From: Desulfobotulus pelophilus
GTDB taxonomy: Bacteria; Desulfobacterota; Desulfobacteria; Desulfobacterales; ASO4-4
Assembly: GCF_026155325.1 (NCBI RefSeq)
Contig: NZ_JAPFPW010000011.1
Span: 62,001 to 126,000, forward strand
Length of the DNA stretch: 64,000 nt
Direction: 5' to 3'
The notes below the pieces were generated by a model that was given only the letters and a program-made list of their open reading frames with translations, ran no database searches and was not told the DNA's origin. Each line of letters opens with the position of its first letter. Positions within the stretch are counted from its first letter, which is position 1. The position numbers and the translations under genes were made by a program. Below, piece after piece: positions 25,793-36,333 of the stretch.

Positions 25793-27739
25793 TCAGCGGG
25801 CTCTGTGAGCTTCCAGCAGAGACTGGGGCACTTCCTTCCATTTCAACGAATAGATGGACAAAAAACCACTTTTGCCCTTCAGAGGCCTTGGTGGCAGAGC
25901 CGTGCATGGCAGACGGTGCCTGACGGCCTGATATGTGGATTCGCCCAGAAGAATATCCGCATAATCCACCGGCACATCCTTTCCTTCCTTTTTGTCTGCC
26001 TGCAACTCCAGATTGACTTCCTTAGTGGCACTTTCCAGCCTGGCTGCCACATTCACCGCATCACCGATGGCTGTATAGCTGAAACGAAACGATGATCCGA
26101 GGTTGCCCACTACGGCAGGTCCCGTATTGACACCGATTCCCATACGTAACGGATCGGTATCGGGATGGTCTGCGTTGAAGGTTTCCAGGGCCTTCAGCAT
26201 GGCAATAGCCGTGAGACAGGCATGGAATGGATGGTCCGCATCATCAAGGGGAGCGTTGTAAATGGCCATGATGGCATCTCCGATGTACTTATCCAGCGTT
26301 CCCTTGTAGGTGAATACGGCACGGGTCATGGGTTCGAAATAGGCGTTGAGAAGCTGTACCATGGATTCCGCATTCATGGTTTCGGATCGGGCCGTAAATC
26401 CCCTGAGATCCGTGAAAAGAAGGCTCAGTTCTCTGGCTTCCCCACCCAGACGAAGGCTTTCGGGGTGTTGAATGAGCTTTTCCACCACCTCCGGGGCCAG
26501 ATAGCTGGAGAAGGCGGAACGCAGTGCTTCGCTACCCGCGCGGCTCTCCATGAAAAGATGAATTTCACCCCCGAATATGGCCAGAGTCAGCCATAAGCCC
26601 GGATAAAAGATTTCGATCCATAGGCCTCCGTATAGGTACCCTCCGAGGCCAGCTCCGAAGATAGCGGTGAAAATGGCAAGGTAAACAGGAATACGCTGCC
26701 ATGGATTCTGGATACGAAGACAGGGCAGCCACAGGAGGCACAGGAAAAGAAGGATGGCGGCCATTTTCCAGCCTCCGATTTCTTCCGGTATGGAACCATC
26801 CAGCAGATTGGCCACAAAGGTGAGATGCATGAGAGGACCCGGAAACTGGCCGAGGGGAGTGGCTCTGAGGTCGCTTACGCCCGCTTCACTGACACCAATG
26901 ATGACTATTTTGTCCTGCATTTCAGACGGATTGAAATCATCTGCCATAAGCCGGGTGAAACTGATGGAAGGGTAGGATGATTCCCTGTAAAAATTCAGAC
27001 GGATGGCACCCTCCCCATCGGCGGGTATTCTCTGATCCCCTAAAAAAATGCCCCTTTCCGTAAATATAAGATCTTCATGGCGGGCAAGGCGGGCCATTTG
27101 TACGCCAAGGTTGGGAATGGCCAGATCTCCCACCCAGAAAGCCAGTGGATAATGACGAAAACGGTGATCCGCATCGGGCAGGGTATTGAGGGCGGCAAGG
27201 AAGGGAATGGATTCGCGGATGGGGGATACGGGAGCTTCCAGCCGGTCACTTTCCACAAGCCTTGCCGTTCCGGCCTGCATGAGGGAAGAGTCGAGCAGAT
27301 GGTCATAGACATCTGCTCCAAGGCTTGACAGTCTGGGGCCATTGAGAAAAATACCTCCGATTACGGGAAGCCCCAGCAGGGAATCCGCCAGTGCCTCATC
27401 CTTTGCCTGATCTGTAGGTTCCGCAAAAATAATATCCAGTCCTATGACACGGGCTTCCGACAGTTTTTCAAAACCCTTGCCCAGAATATCTCTGGGCCAT
27501 GGCCACCGGCCGTAGGTCTTGACGCTCTCATGGTCGATATCCACAAACAGAAGGGATGAATCCGGTTCATTGGGATTGAAGGCATAATAAGTGTCGCTCA
27601 TTGCCGATGCCATGGCTGCAATGAGCACGGGAGGCCGCAGGGAAAGACCCCATATAACAAAGGCCAGAATCAGCATGGGAATGACAGGCCGCAGGAAAGT
27701 ATGCTGTTTCCAAAGGGTTTGTATGGCATGTTTTTTCAT
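25793..27739 (-). CDS. CHASE2-domain adenylate/guanylate cyclase
   Basis: This 648-residue membrane protein has an N-terminal helix (about residues 18-38), a periplasmic CHASE2 sensor (about 45-335: DIDHESVKTYGRWPWPRD, GLDIIFAEP), three helices (about 345-430) and a class III cyclase domain (about 455-630). The catalytic part shows LLFTDLRGFTARSE, with metal-binding Asp, and KYIGDAIMAIYNAP with the second Asp. VNTGPAVVGNLGS follows. It makes a cyclic nucleotide, probably cAMP, in response to an external signal. It faces the BFN gene across 175 bases. Confidence 0.88.
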   Translation of the reverse strand: MKKHAIQTLWKQHTFLRPVIPMLILAFVIWGLSLRPPVLIAAMASAMSDTYYAFNPNEPDSSLLFVDIDHESVKTYGRWPWPRDILGKGFEKLSEARVIGLDIIFAEPTDQAKDEALADSLLGLPVIGGIFLNGPRLSSLGADVYDHLLDSSLMQAGTARLVESDRLEAPVSPIRESIPFLAALNTLPDADHRFRHYPLAFWVGDLAIPNLGVQMARLARHEDLIFTERGIFLGDQRIPADGEGAIRLNFYRESSYPSISFTRLMADDFNPSEMQDKIVIIGVSEAGVSDLRATPLGQFPGPLMHLTFVANLLDGSIPEEIGGWKMAAILLFLCLLWLPCLRIQNPWQRIPVYLAIFTAIFGAGLGGYLYGGLWIEIFYPGLWLTLAIFGGEIHLFMESRAGSEALRSAFSSYLAPEVVEKLIQHPESLRLGGEARELSLLFTDLRGFTARSETMNAESMVQLLNAYFEPMTRAVFTYKGTLDKYIGDAIMAIYNAPLDDADHPFHACLTAIAMLKALETFNADHPDTDPLRMGIGVNTGPAVVGNLGSSFRFSYTAIGDAVNVAARLESATKEVNLELQADKKEGKDVPVDYADILLGESTYQAVRHRLPCTALPPRPLKGKSGFLSIYSLKWKEVPQSLLEAHRAR

Positions 27740-27936
27740 GGAAAAAGGTTCCTTATCGGCTGGCCCTGCCGGTTAACGGGCTGTCCGGCTGAATATGGGA
27801 TGCAAGGAGTTCACGGAGACATGCCGTTGCCAGTTTGAGGTGCTTGTCTGCCAGTATGCTTCCCGTAACATGAAAATACCTTACTTTTCCGATTAAAATG
27901 GAAAGGATGCGTTGAAAATGTATAGCATGGGATACT

Positions 27937-29343
27937 TTATTTACAAGTGCGTACTTGCGGGTTGTCACGCAGTTTTCGATTCAGGGTCTGCCGTGAGATA
28001 CCGAGCAGTTTGGCCGCCCGTGTCTGGTTGCCCTTTTCCTGATGCAGAGCCAGGCAGATCAGGTTGTTTTCTGCCATGGCCAGGGTGGGAAAGGGTACCA
28101 TGGGCAGTGGATGGGGTGAGGGGTTGCCTTCTGCTGGCTCGATGGGTGGTTTCCCTTTCAGTACGGAAAAACAGGAAGGGGCAAGAAGATCATCATCGCA
28201 TCGGCTGACCGCGTCATGCAGCAAACCCTGCAGCTCGCGAATATTGCCCGGGAAAGAATAGGACTGAAAGGCTGTGACAAGGCTTTCAGAAATCTCTGGA
28301 ATCTTCCGCTGCAGGAGCTTGGCGGCCTGTTTTACGAAAAGATCCATCAGAAGCGGAATGTCGCATTTTCTTTCCCGCAGGGGGGGCAGATGGATGGCGT
28401 GGGGAGCAATGCGGAAAAAAAGATCTTTACGGAAATGCTTGCCTTCCTTCATTTCCTCCGGATTGCGGTTGGTGGCCGTAAGAATACGGGCAGTGGAACG
28501 TCTGGGCCTGTCCGCTCCCAGAGGCAGATAGTCGCCTTCCTGAAGAAAGCGCAGGAGTTTGATCTGGGTCTGAAGGGGCATTTCTCCGATTTCGTCCAGA
28601 AAAAGAGTGCCCTCGGCCGCCTGGGCTACCATACCGTCACGCTGCAGGGCCGCATGGGTGAAGGCCCCTTTTTGGTGTCCGAAAAGGGAGTCTGAGATGA
28701 GGGTTTCGTCCAGACCCGCAATGTTCAGAGCCACAAACTGCCCCTTGCGCCCGGAGAGTCTGTGGAGGGTGCGGGCGATGAGTTCCTTTCCGGATCCTGT
28801 TTCGCCAGTGATCAGTACGGGGAGAGAAGAGGGGGCCACTGCCTCCATATAGTGGAAAATGCTGAACATGGCAGGGCTTGCCGTATGGATGGGAGCAAAG
28901 GCTTCCGGTTGTTTCAGCTGTTTGCCCAGACCGCTGTGAATGCGGCGGGTGGTTTCCGCAAGATCCCGGACTTCAAGGGCTTTCCGGATGCCCACAAGGA
29001 GACGCTCTTTTTCTACGGGTTTGGTGATAAAGTCAAAGGCTCCCTGTTTCATGCATCGTACGGCGGTTTCCACAAAACTGGCTCCCGTAAGAATCACCAC
29101 GGGGATGTGGGGGTAATTGGCAAGGATCTGGGGTAAGAGGGTTTCGCCGCTTTCCCCCGGAAGGTTGAGATCAAGAAGAATGCAGGCCACCTGCCGGGTT
29201 TCAAGAAAGGGAAGGACCTCTTCTCCATTATCCAGAAGATGGATGGGATCAAAACCCGCCTGCCGGAGGATAATCCGGTAGGCGTTTCGGCTGTGGGGCT
29301 CATCTTCGACAATGAGAATTCCGGGAGAATCCCTGTGCATCAT
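27937..29343 (-). CDS. NtrC-family response regulator with GAFTHA variant
   Basis: A 468-residue regulator with a receiver domain (residues 8-120, phosphorylation Asp in LLDLNLPG), a sigma-54 AAA+ domain (about 155-380) and a Fis-type helix-turn-helix (about 425-462: GNQTRAAKLLGISRQTLNRKLRD). Walker A is GETGSGKE and Walker B GTLFLDEIGEMP. The sigma-54 contact loop reads KGAFTHA instead of the almost fixed GAFTGA, so activation of RpoN may be altered. The start overlaps the stop of the hybrid kinase (ATGA). Confidence 0.85.
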   Translation of the reverse strand: MMHRDSPGILIVEDEPHSRNAYRIILRQAGFDPIHLLDNGEEVLPFLETRQVACILLDLNLPGESGETLLPQILANYPHIPVVILTGASFVETAVRCMKQGAFDFITKPVEKERLLVGIRKALEVRDLAETTRRIHSGLGKQLKQPEAFAPIHTASPAMFSIFHYMEAVAPSSLPVLITGETGSGKELIARTLHRLSGRKGQFVALNIAGLDETLISDSLFGHQKGAFTHAALQRDGMVAQAAEGTLFLDEIGEMPLQTQIKLLRFLQEGDYLPLGADRPRRSTARILTATNRNPEEMKEGKHFRKDLFFRIAPHAIHLPPLRERKCDIPLLMDLFVKQAAKLLQRKIPEISESLVTAFQSYSFPGNIRELQGLLHDAVSRCDDDLLAPSCFSVLKGKPPIEPAEGNPSPHPLPMVPFPTLAMAENNLICLALHQEKGNQTRAAKLLGISRQTLNRKLRDNPQVRTCK

Positions 29344-31001
29344 ATGTCTCCTTCACTCAGCCTGAGAAGCCTCAGGGCCGTCTGTTCCAGTTTCTGCATA
29401 CGGATGGGTTTTCCAAAAATATCGGGAACTCCGAGCTGGCGCAGGCGTTCCAGGGCTGCGCTGGATTCATAGCCCGTAACAATAATGATGGAGAGATCCC
29501 GAAGATCCGGTTCGGTGCGGACCCATTCGCAGACCTCAATGCCGTTCATGTCCGGCATATGAAGATCCAGTACCAGAAGATCCGGTTTCAGTGAGCCCAG
29601 TTTCAGGCAGGCAGCCATACCTGAGTCTGCCTCATGAACATCAAAATGGGGATTGTTTCTCAGCATGTCGCAGAGCAGGGCGCGGATTCCCTTTTCATCA
29701 TCCACCACAAGAATTTTTTTGCGCAGAGAAGGGGGCCTCAGGGGGAGGTGAATGGTAAAAACAGAACCCTTGCCTTCTACGCTCTGAATGTCCATGCGGC
29801 CTCCATGCTCCCGGATGATGGTATCGGAAATGGAAAGCCCAAGGCCCGTTCCTCCCTGATCTCTCCGGGTAGTGTAAAAGGGATCATGAACATGGGGCAG
29901 TACATGGGTGGGAATGCCTCTTCCTTCATCCCATATTTCTATGCAGACTTCCCTTGCGGCCCTGTCATGGAATGTGCTGACACGGATGGCCTGATCCCGG
30001 TCCGTGAGTGCCTGGCAGGCATTCTGGATAAGATTGATGACGACCTGTTCCAGTTTCTGAGTGTTGCCGCGAATGGCGGGAAGGTTTTCCGCATAGCGAA
30101 CCCGAAAACGGGGAGCCTGTTTACGGATGAGGTTTCCCAGAAGGCTGATGCCACTGCGCACTACCTCATTGATCTCCACTCTGGCGGAAAGGTCCGGATC
30201 ATCCTGGCGGGCAAAGTTTTTCAGATCTTCCACAATGTTGCGTATACGGCGGCCTCCGTCACGGATGCCTGCAAAAAGTTCCGGAAGGTAGGTTTTCATT
30301 TCTGAATAGGGAAGGCCGCCGAAATCAAAGTCTCCGTGGGTCTCAAAATGTCTGTGCAGAATGGGAATGACCGCGTTCCAGGAATCTTCGATCAGGGGCA
30401 GGTTGAGCATGATGAAGTTGGTAGGGTTATTGATTTCATGGGCCACACCGGAAACCAGGGTACCGAGAGCCACCATTTTGGCGGCCTGTATGAGTTGTTC
30501 CTGCTGATGTCTGGCCTTGGCTTCCGCTTCTTTCTGTTCGCTGATATCCCTGCCCAGAATAAAAAGCGCTGTCATTTTTTTACTGGAGTTGAATACCGGC
30601 CATATGGAAAAAGCCATGTAGCATTCATCGTTGTGATCTTCATAGTGCAGGGGCTGGCCCGTTGCGACCACAGCAGCTACCCTTTTTTTCCTGTGAAGAA
30701 CTTTGTCAGGGGGAATCAGCTCCCAGAGCATGCTGTTTTCTACATGGCTGGACGGAGGAATCTGAAACCACCGGCACATCACCTGATTGATACGGAGGAT
30801 GCGGCCATCGGGCGCTATGAGCAGCAGGGCATCGCTGATGGCGTCAAGCAGGGCATAGCTTACCCGGTTGCTGAAACGCTGATCTGCTTCAAGGTTTTTT
30901 CGTAGCCTGCGTTCCATATGAAGCTCTTGTTCCGCTTCATGAAGCCGCTGCCTGAGGGAGTGGAGGGAGTCTTCCTGCGGGGGATCCTGTGCCTGTTTCA
31001 T
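29340..31001 (-). CDS. PAS-containing hybrid sensor histidine kinase
   Basis: A 553-residue kinase without clear membrane segments. It has a coiled N-terminus, a PAS domain (about residues 55-165), HisKA (GVAHEINNPTNF, phospho-His near 192), HATPase (DEGRGIPTHVLPHVHDPF, GGTGLGLSIS) and a C-terminal receiver (about 430-545; LVLDLHMPDMNG). The start MKQAQDPPQ (31001) has AAGGA upstream and avoids overlap with cheR. The stop overlaps the start of the NtrC-type regulator, so they form a pair. It lies after cheB-cheR and may receive signals linked to that system. Confidence 0.86.
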   Translation of the reverse strand: MKQAQDPPQEDSLHSLRQRLHEAEQELHMERRLRKNLEADQRFSNRVSYALLDAISDALLLIAPDGRILRINQVMCRWFQIPPSSHVENSMLWELIPPDKVLHRKKRVAAVVATGQPLHYEDHNDECYMAFSIWPVFNSSKKMTALFILGRDISEQKEAEAKARHQQEQLIQAAKMVALGTLVSGVAHEINNPTNFIMLNLPLIEDSWNAVIPILHRHFETHGDFDFGGLPYSEMKTYLPELFAGIRDGGRRIRNIVEDLKNFARQDDPDLSARVEINEVVRSGISLLGNLIRKQAPRFRVRYAENLPAIRGNTQKLEQVVINLIQNACQALTDRDQAIRVSTFHDRAAREVCIEIWDEGRGIPTHVLPHVHDPFYTTRRDQGGTGLGLSISDTIIREHGGRMDIQSVEGKGSVFTIHLPLRPPSLRKKILVVDDEKGIRALLCDMLRNNPHFDVHEADSGMAACLKLGSLKPDLLVLDLHMPDMNGIEVCEWVRTEPDLRDLSIIIVTGYESSAALERLRQLGVPDIFGKPIRMQKLEQTALRLLRLSEGDI

Positions 31002-31083
31002 AAAGCCATCCTTGCACCCTGTTCCTGAACCAATGCTTTTCTGACACCGGTCAGCCTGGCCGCAGAGACGGGGTGCTTTCAGG

Positions 31084-31983
31084 TCAGGGGACAAAGACAG
31101 CTGGGCGCATTTCCTGAACAGGATTATTTTTTTCATAAATAAGAGTCATGCCTTCCTTTTTACTCCGGAAAGCCGTGCTTATCCCATAGATGTTTTCGCT
31201 GCCCCCAAGAAGGAGATAGCCGTCGGGCTCGAGGACGGCTTCAAAGCGTTCAAAAATTTGCCGCTTCGTAGATTCATCAAAATAGATCAGTACATTACGG
31301 CATAAAATGAGGTCAAAAAAACCAAGGCTGGGAAAGGATTGAATAAAATTAAGATCCTGAAAACGAACGGATTTTCGAATGGTTTCCAGGAGCAGCCACT
31401 GATTTTCTCCTGTTTTGGTAAAGTAGCGGTCCCGGCGCTGTGGAGAAAGTCCCCTGCTGATTTCCAGATCGGAATAAACAGCTTTTTGGGCTTTCATCAG
31501 GGCTGGTCCTGAAATATCCGTTCCCAGAATTTCGAAATTCAAGGGTGAAATATCATGGTTACCGCTTATGCTGCAATATTCATGGATGAGCATGGAAAGG
31601 CTGTAGGCTTCCTGACCGGTGGAAGCTCCCGCACTCCATATCCGGATGACAGGGCGGGGGTGCAGTGCTTTTTTCCTTCTGATTTTGAGCGCCATTCTGG
31701 GCAGAATGTGGTTCATGAAGGTATCAAAGGGGTGCTGGTCCCGAAAAAAATAGGTCTCATTGGTGGTGATGGCCGCTATGACCCTGCTTTTCAGCGCTTC
31801 ATCCCGGCTATGCCTCAGTTTTTGAAAAAAAGCGTTGAAATCACGGCAGCCTTCACTGATAACGAGGCTTCCCAAGCGTTGCTGGACAAGATACTCTTTA
31901 CCTGTCTGAAGGTAAATGCCGCAGGCTTCATGGATCCAGCCGCGCAGTTGTTCAAATGCATTCTGGGAGAGTTCCATGGTCAT
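31084..31983 (-). CDS. cheR: Chemotaxis protein methyltransferase CheR
   Basis: CheR transfers methyl groups from S-adenosylmethionine to glutamates of chemoreceptors. The 299-residue protein has the N-terminal helical domain (FEQLRGWIHEACGI), TNETYFFRDQHPFD near residue 75, the SAM motif IRIWSAGASTGQEAYS near 112-127, EILGTDISGPAL and ILCRNVLIYFD near 215-226. The start overlaps the cheB stop by one base (TGATG). It is the last chemotaxis gene of the operon that begins at 41278. Confidence 0.93.
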   Translation of the reverse strand: MTMELSQNAFEQLRGWIHEACGIYLQTGKEYLVQQRLGSLVISEGCRDFNAFFQKLRHSRDEALKSRVIAAITTNETYFFRDQHPFDTFMNHILPRMALKIRRKKALHPRPVIRIWSAGASTGQEAYSLSMLIHEYCSISGNHDISPLNFEILGTDISGPALMKAQKAVYSDLEISRGLSPQRRDRYFTKTGENQWLLLETIRKSVRFQDLNFIQSFPSLGFFDLILCRNVLIYFDESTKRQIFERFEAVLEPDGYLLLGGSENIYGISTAFRSKKEGMTLIYEKNNPVQEMRPAVFVP

Positions 31984-33053
31984 CAGGCTCCGGAGCAGGA
32001 TGTGAGATACTGGTGAACGGCATCTGCCATGGTGTCCAGGGGAAAAATGGCGTCAGACAGACCCGCCGACACAATGCTTCCGGGCATGCCCCACACCACA
32101 CTGCTGGATTCGTCCTGAGCAAAAATTGTAGCCCCGGAGCGTTTCAGGCTGGCAGCACCCTGAGTGCCGTCCTGTCCCATGCCCGTCAGAACAAGGGCCA
32201 GAATTCTGTCCTGCCACACAGGGGCGGCTGAGCGGAAAAGAATATTGGCAGAAGGTTTACAGCCTTTTTCCGGAGGGCCATCATTGAGGACGATGCGGAT
32301 ACGGGTTCCTGATTTCCGGACCAGCATGTGACGGCCTCCCGGTGCAATATAAACGGTACGGGGAAGCACATCCATATCGTCGGTGGCTTCCATCACCTGA
32401 TGGCTGCACTGAAGGGCAAGGCTTTCCGCAAGGGACAGGGTGAAATCCGGTGGCATGTGCTGTACCACAAGAACAGGGAGATTGCAGGCCCGGCAGAGAC
32501 GGGGAAGGAGAAAATGGAGGGCTTTGGGTCCTCCTGTGGAAACGGCTATGAGAATGACTTCTGTCAGACCGGCCCGGGGCCCGCATGGTGGCGGACAGGG
32601 TTGGGTTGCAGGCGGTAAGGGTCTGGGCCTTCCCTGTTTCATATAAGAGCGGATTCTTGGGGCCACGGCGTTGCGAAGACGATCCAGTGGCAGTTCACCT
32701 GTAGCCGCAACAGGTTTGGGGATATAGGCAAAGGCCCCGTAGGCAAGACTTTCCCGTCTCAGATCTTCCGCACTGCCCGCATGACCGCTGATGACCAGCA
32801 CACCCATGGATGGATTTTTTCCGCCGCCCGATTCCTGGATGGCTTTCAGGGTGGCAATGCCGTCCATGTCCGGCATGTCCAGATCGAGGGTGATGATATC
32901 AACCTTTTCTTTTTCCAGAAATTCAAGGGCTTTTTTGCCGTTTCGTACGGATCCGACAACCTGGATGTCTTTTTCCTGTGCAAGGCTCAGGGCCAGTGCA
33001 TTCCGGAAAATTCTGGAATCATCCACAATGAGCACGGTGATGGGGGAAACCAT
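31983..33053 (-). CDS. cheB: Chemoreceptor methylesterase CheB
   Basis: A 356-residue CheB that removes methyl groups from chemoreceptors. It has a receiver domain (ITLDLDMPDMDG, phospho-Asp near 57) and a linker of about 40 residues. The methylesterase catalytic triad is in AVSTGGPKA (Ser), VVQHMPPDF (His) and GMGQDGTQG (Asp). The translation stop overlaps cheR. A stretch of 271 bases with a hairpin lies between it and the MCP gene upstream. Confidence 0.94.
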   Translation of the reverse strand: MVSPITVLIVDDSRIFRNALALSLAQEKDIQVVGSVRNGKKALEFLEKEKVDIITLDLDMPDMDGIATLKAIQESGGGKNPSMGVLVISGHAGSAEDLRRESLAYGAFAYIPKPVAATGELPLDRLRNAVAPRIRSYMKQGRPRPLPPATQPCPPPCGPRAGLTEVILIAVSTGGPKALHFLLPRLCRACNLPVLVVQHMPPDFTLSLAESLALQCSHQVMEATDDMDVLPRTVYIAPGGRHMLVRKSGTRIRIVLNDGPPEKGCKPSANILFRSAAPVWQDRILALVLTGMGQDGTQGAASLKRSGATIFAQDESSSVVWGMPGSIVSAGLSDAIFPLDTMADAVHQYLTSCSGA

Positions 33054-33289
33054 GGAAGCACTCCAAATGATCAGGCAGGAAAAACGGAATGGCCTGAACC
33101 ATGCAGCCGGACCGGGACCGGCCGCATTTTGCCCTGATCCTCGGGGTCAGAGAGGAAAGGGATGGGATGTTTAGGAAAAAAGCCATGGAGCAGCGGTTGT
33201 CAATCCAAAGGGATCAACCGTAAATATGACGTCTTTTGCAACTGGATGCAAGGAGTAATCCATATCCCATGGGAGCATTTGCTGTTATG

Positions 33290-33319
33290 ATCCCTCCCGG
33301 CGTAATATCCGGGAGGGAT
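33290..33319. terminator. Hairpin after the MCP gene
   Basis: ATCCCTCCCGG and CCGGGAGGGAT form an 11-bp stem with an 8-base loop, five bases after the MCP stop. No long T tract follows on the minus strand. It may stop part of the transcripts before cheB-cheR. Confidence 0.7.
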
Positions 33320-33324
33320 TGTCA

Positions 33325-35793
33325 TCAGGATTCGGTTTTGAAGGCAGCCATATGGTGGCGGAGATCTCCGGCCAGACGGCTCAGATCAACGGCAGAACTG
33401 TTTACCTGACTGGCCGCCGCGCTGGACTGCTGGGCCGCCGCACTGACGCCCTGAATGTTGGCGGCTATGTCTCTGGCAGCCTGGGCCGCTTCTCCGGCAT
33501 TGCGGCTCATGTCATTGGCTCCCTGGGCAACTTCGGCTATGCCCGTTGCAATGTGCTGGATACCGGACGTGGCTTCGGCTATGTTGCTGGATATGGTTTC
33601 CGCAATGCGTGTCTGGGCCTTGACGGCTTCCGTGGTTTCATTGGTCCGGTTGGATATGTCCGTGATGATGCCGGAAACATCGGCAATGCCTTTGACCGCT
33701 TCTCCTGTTGTTTCCTGAACACCCCGGATTTTAGCGGCAATGTTTTCGGCGGCGTGGGCACTCTGGCTGGCAAGGGCTTTGATTTCACTGGCAACAACGG
33801 CAAATCCTCGTCCTGCTTCACCGGCACTGGCAGCCTCAATGGTGGCATTGAGGGCCAAAAGGTTGGTCTGCTCGGCAATACGTTTGATTACTTCCGTGAC
33901 ATCTCCAATTTCCTTGGCCGCATTGCCCAGCAGGTTCATGGTTGCCGTAGCCGAACCCGCAAGACGGATGGCTTTTGTGGCAATGGCTGTGTTGGTATCC
34001 GCATTCTCTGCAATTCTGCGGATACCTTCACTGGATTCATCCATGGAAAGTGTGACGGCTTTCATGTTGGTGCTCATCTGTTCCGCCGTGCTGGAAATGC
34101 CCTGTATATTCACGCTCATTTCTTCCGTAGCGGAGGCCATAGTACTGATATTGGTGCTCATCTGTTCCGTAGCACTGGCAACATTACTGGCCTGGGCCGT
34201 TACTTCCTCCGATCCGGATGCCAGCTGACGGGAAACGGTGGAAAGTTCTTCGGAAGCACCGGCAAGGGTATCGGCGCCGCCTTTGACCTGACGGATAACA
34301 CCGGAAAGCTGATCCATGGACCGGTCAATGGCCTTGGCAAGTTTGCCGATTTCATCCTTCTGGTCCAACCGGCTTCTGCCCGTCATATCACCCGTGGCAA
34401 GGCCCTCGGCCGTTGCAACCAGAGTCTGTATGGGCCTGCTGATTCCCCTTGCAATACTGTAGCCGGAGGCAAGGGCAAAGCCAAGGCCCAGAAGGGAAAT
34501 GAGGGAAATACCCCATAAAGCCCGCCTGACAATGCGCTTGGTATTCTCTGCCGCCACATAAAACTGCTGCCAGGCACTGTCAGAAGCCTGGCTGGCAAGC
34601 TGCAGAAGAAGGGCTCCGCGGTTTTCCAGCTCTGGGAGGGTTTCGTTTTCAAGAATGAGGCGGTTATTGACCCATGCCGTTGCATGCTGGCGGTATTGCT
34701 GCAGATGTCGGCTTACTTCCGTTAAAAGGTCAAGGTTCCGGGATGCCGTTGTCTGATGGCGGGATGTTTCCAGGTTCTGGCTGAGTGTTGCGTAATATGC
34801 CAGCCACTGGTTACGGTTTTCTTCGTTGCGGTCCAGAATATAGGTTTTTTCAAGAACCCGCATCTGTGCCATATCCTGCGTCAGCGTACTAACGAAACGG
34901 CTTTCCTGAAAAATTCTGGTAACATCCCGGTTTTTCGCTTCAAGAAAAGCTTCCACGAGGGCCGTAATGACGTTGCCCTGTTCCTGAAGTTCACGGGCAA
35001 GGCGGCCACGGCGGGCTTCTGCCGGATTGCTGCGAAAGGCAGCCAGCCAGGCATCTCCCGTTTCCCGGTAGCGAACCAGCACCTGAATCATTTCGTCCAG
35101 CTTTCTGATCAGTTCAGAGTTTGCCTCCTTTTCTTTCAGGCCCTTGGCAAGGGTTTGCATGAGGGCATGTTCCCTTTCCATGGACCGGAAACTGTCTTCG
35201 CTGTCAAAAAGGGCAGAGGCCGTAAGGTGAAGACGCATCATCCCCATCCGGTGTTTCAGTTCATTGGCCATTTCCAGAGCGGCCTGGGCTTCTTCCTGAA
35301 GTGTTTCATAATGGGCGGTCAGTGCATGAAAGGCATTCGTAACTTCCTGGCCTGATACATCAAAGCGAGTCTGGTTCCGGATGTTTTCGTGTATCTGTCT
35401 TTCGCTCAAGTCCATGCTGCGTGAGAAAAGATCGATAACTTCCCTTCCTTTTTGATTGGCATCACTGTTACTGCCAGCATATTCCCGGTGCAGGGAGGTA
35501 AGAGAATCCAGATGTTCCAGAGCCAGAGCCAGCTGGCGGCGGCCTTCGGCAAGGTCGTTATCCTGCCCGTTCATGATAAAATTCTGCATGGCCATGATGG
35601 CTGACTGCGATGCATGTTCCAGATCTGCAACCCGGTTGGTCACGGGAAGGGTATACTCCGTGGTATGGACCATGTCATTGCCAATGGTATTCATGCCTCG
35701 CATGCTGGCTCCACCCAGCAGGAGAAGTATCAGGCAGACAAGGCCAAAGCCAAAGCCAAGTTTTTTTGCAATTCCAAAATCCTTGAATTTCAC
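33325..35793 (-). CDS. Methyl-accepting chemotaxis protein
   Basis: An 822-residue chemoreceptor with a membrane helix at about residues 10-33, a very large outer region (about 34-425), a second helix (about 428-450: [20 protein letters not shown]), HAMP (about 450-505) and the signalling domain. The hairpin tip is [20 protein letters not shown] near residue 655. No C-terminal CheR-binding pentapeptide is visible (ends FKTES). The GTG at 35793 is chosen because AAGGAG lies 7 bases before it; an upstream ATG in frame lacks such a site. The big helical outer domain resembles a four-helix-bundle-type sensor; ligand unknown. Confidence 0.9.
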   Translation of the reverse strand: MKFKDFGIAKKLGFGFGLVCLILLLLGGASMRGMNTIGNDMVHTTEYTLPVTNRVADLEHASQSAIMAMQNFIMNGQDNDLAEGRRQLALALEHLDSLTSLHREYAGSNSDANQKGREVIDLFSRSMDLSERQIHENIRNQTRFDVSGQEVTNAFHALTAHYETLQEEAQAALEMANELKHRMGMMRLHLTASALFDSEDSFRSMEREHALMQTLAKGLKEKEANSELIRKLDEMIQVLVRYRETGDAWLAAFRSNPAEARRGRLARELQEQGNVITALVEAFLEAKNRDVTRIFQESRFVSTLTQDMAQMRVLEKTYILDRNEENRNQWLAYYATLSQNLETSRHQTTASRNLDLLTEVSRHLQQYRQHATAWVNNRLILENETLPELENRGALLLQLASQASDSAWQQFYVAAENTKRIVRRALWGISLISLLGLGFALASGYSIARGISRPIQTLVATAEGLATGDMTGRSRLDQKDEIGKLAKAIDRSMDQLSGVIRQVKGGADTLAGASEELSTVSRQLASGSEEVTAQASNVASATEQMSTNISTMASATEEMSVNIQGISSTAEQMSTNMKAVTLSMDESSEGIRRIAENADTNTAIATKAIRLAGSATATMNLLGNAAKEIGDVTEVIKRIAEQTNLLALNATIEAASAGEAGRGFAVVASEIKALASQSAHAAENIAAKIRGVQETTGEAVKGIADVSGIITDISNRTNETTEAVKAQTRIAETISSNIAEATSGIQHIATGIAEVAQGANDMSRNAGEAAQAARDIAANIQGVSAAAQQSSAAASQVNSSAVDLSRLAGDLRHHMAAFKTES

Positions 35794-35832
35794 GCTGCAC
35801 ACTCCTTCGTATTTTGATACTTTCAAACAGTT

Positions 35833-36333
35833 TCAGAAAGATGCCTGTTTCATTTCGGTAAGAACTGGAGCAGAGAGGTCACCAGCCTGCTTCAGTATGG
35901 TCGATGCGGAAAGCAGGGTGACAAGTCCATTCTCCTTTTTCAGAATTCCTCTGGCCAGCTGCCTGAGAATGCCATTACCGTTTTCTTTTCTGCGGTCATC
36001 CATGGGGGCTATCATGTTTTCCGGCGCAGGGAACACATCACCGATGCGATCTACAAGAACGCCAAAGGATTCCCCTGCATGGGGCTTGAAGAGCAGAATC
36101 CGGGTATGCTCTCTGGCAGGAGCAGGCGGATGGCCCAAAAGAACTCTAAGATCTATGATCAGATGAATCTGTCCCCGTATGTTTACGTAGCCACGTACGG
36201 ATGGAGGGGCATGATGAACCGGTGTAAAGTGGTTTCGCGTGTGCACTTCCTTGATATCGAATATATCGAAACCGTAGGTTTCCTCTCCAATGAAAAAGGT
36301 ACAGATCTGGCGGTTATGGCTGGTGATCATCAT
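35833..36333 (-). CDS. cheW: Chemotaxis coupling protein CheW
   Basis: A 166-residue CheW that links the chemoreceptor to CheA. It shows GEETYGFDIFDIKEVHTR near residues 15-32 and VRGYVNIRGQIHLIIDLRVLLG near 46-68, the usual SH3-like folds, followed by GVLVDRIGDV. The ATG overlaps the cheA stop (ATGA). It is followed by the MCP gene after 39 bases. Confidence 0.92.
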   Translation of the reverse strand: MMITSHNRQICTFFIGEETYGFDIFDIKEVHTRNHFTPVHHAPPSVRGYVNIRGQIHLIIDLRVLLGHPPAPAREHTRILLFKPHAGESFGVLVDRIGDVFPAPENMIAPMDDRRKENGNGILRQLARGILKKENGLVTLLSASTILKQAGDLSAPVLTEMKQASF

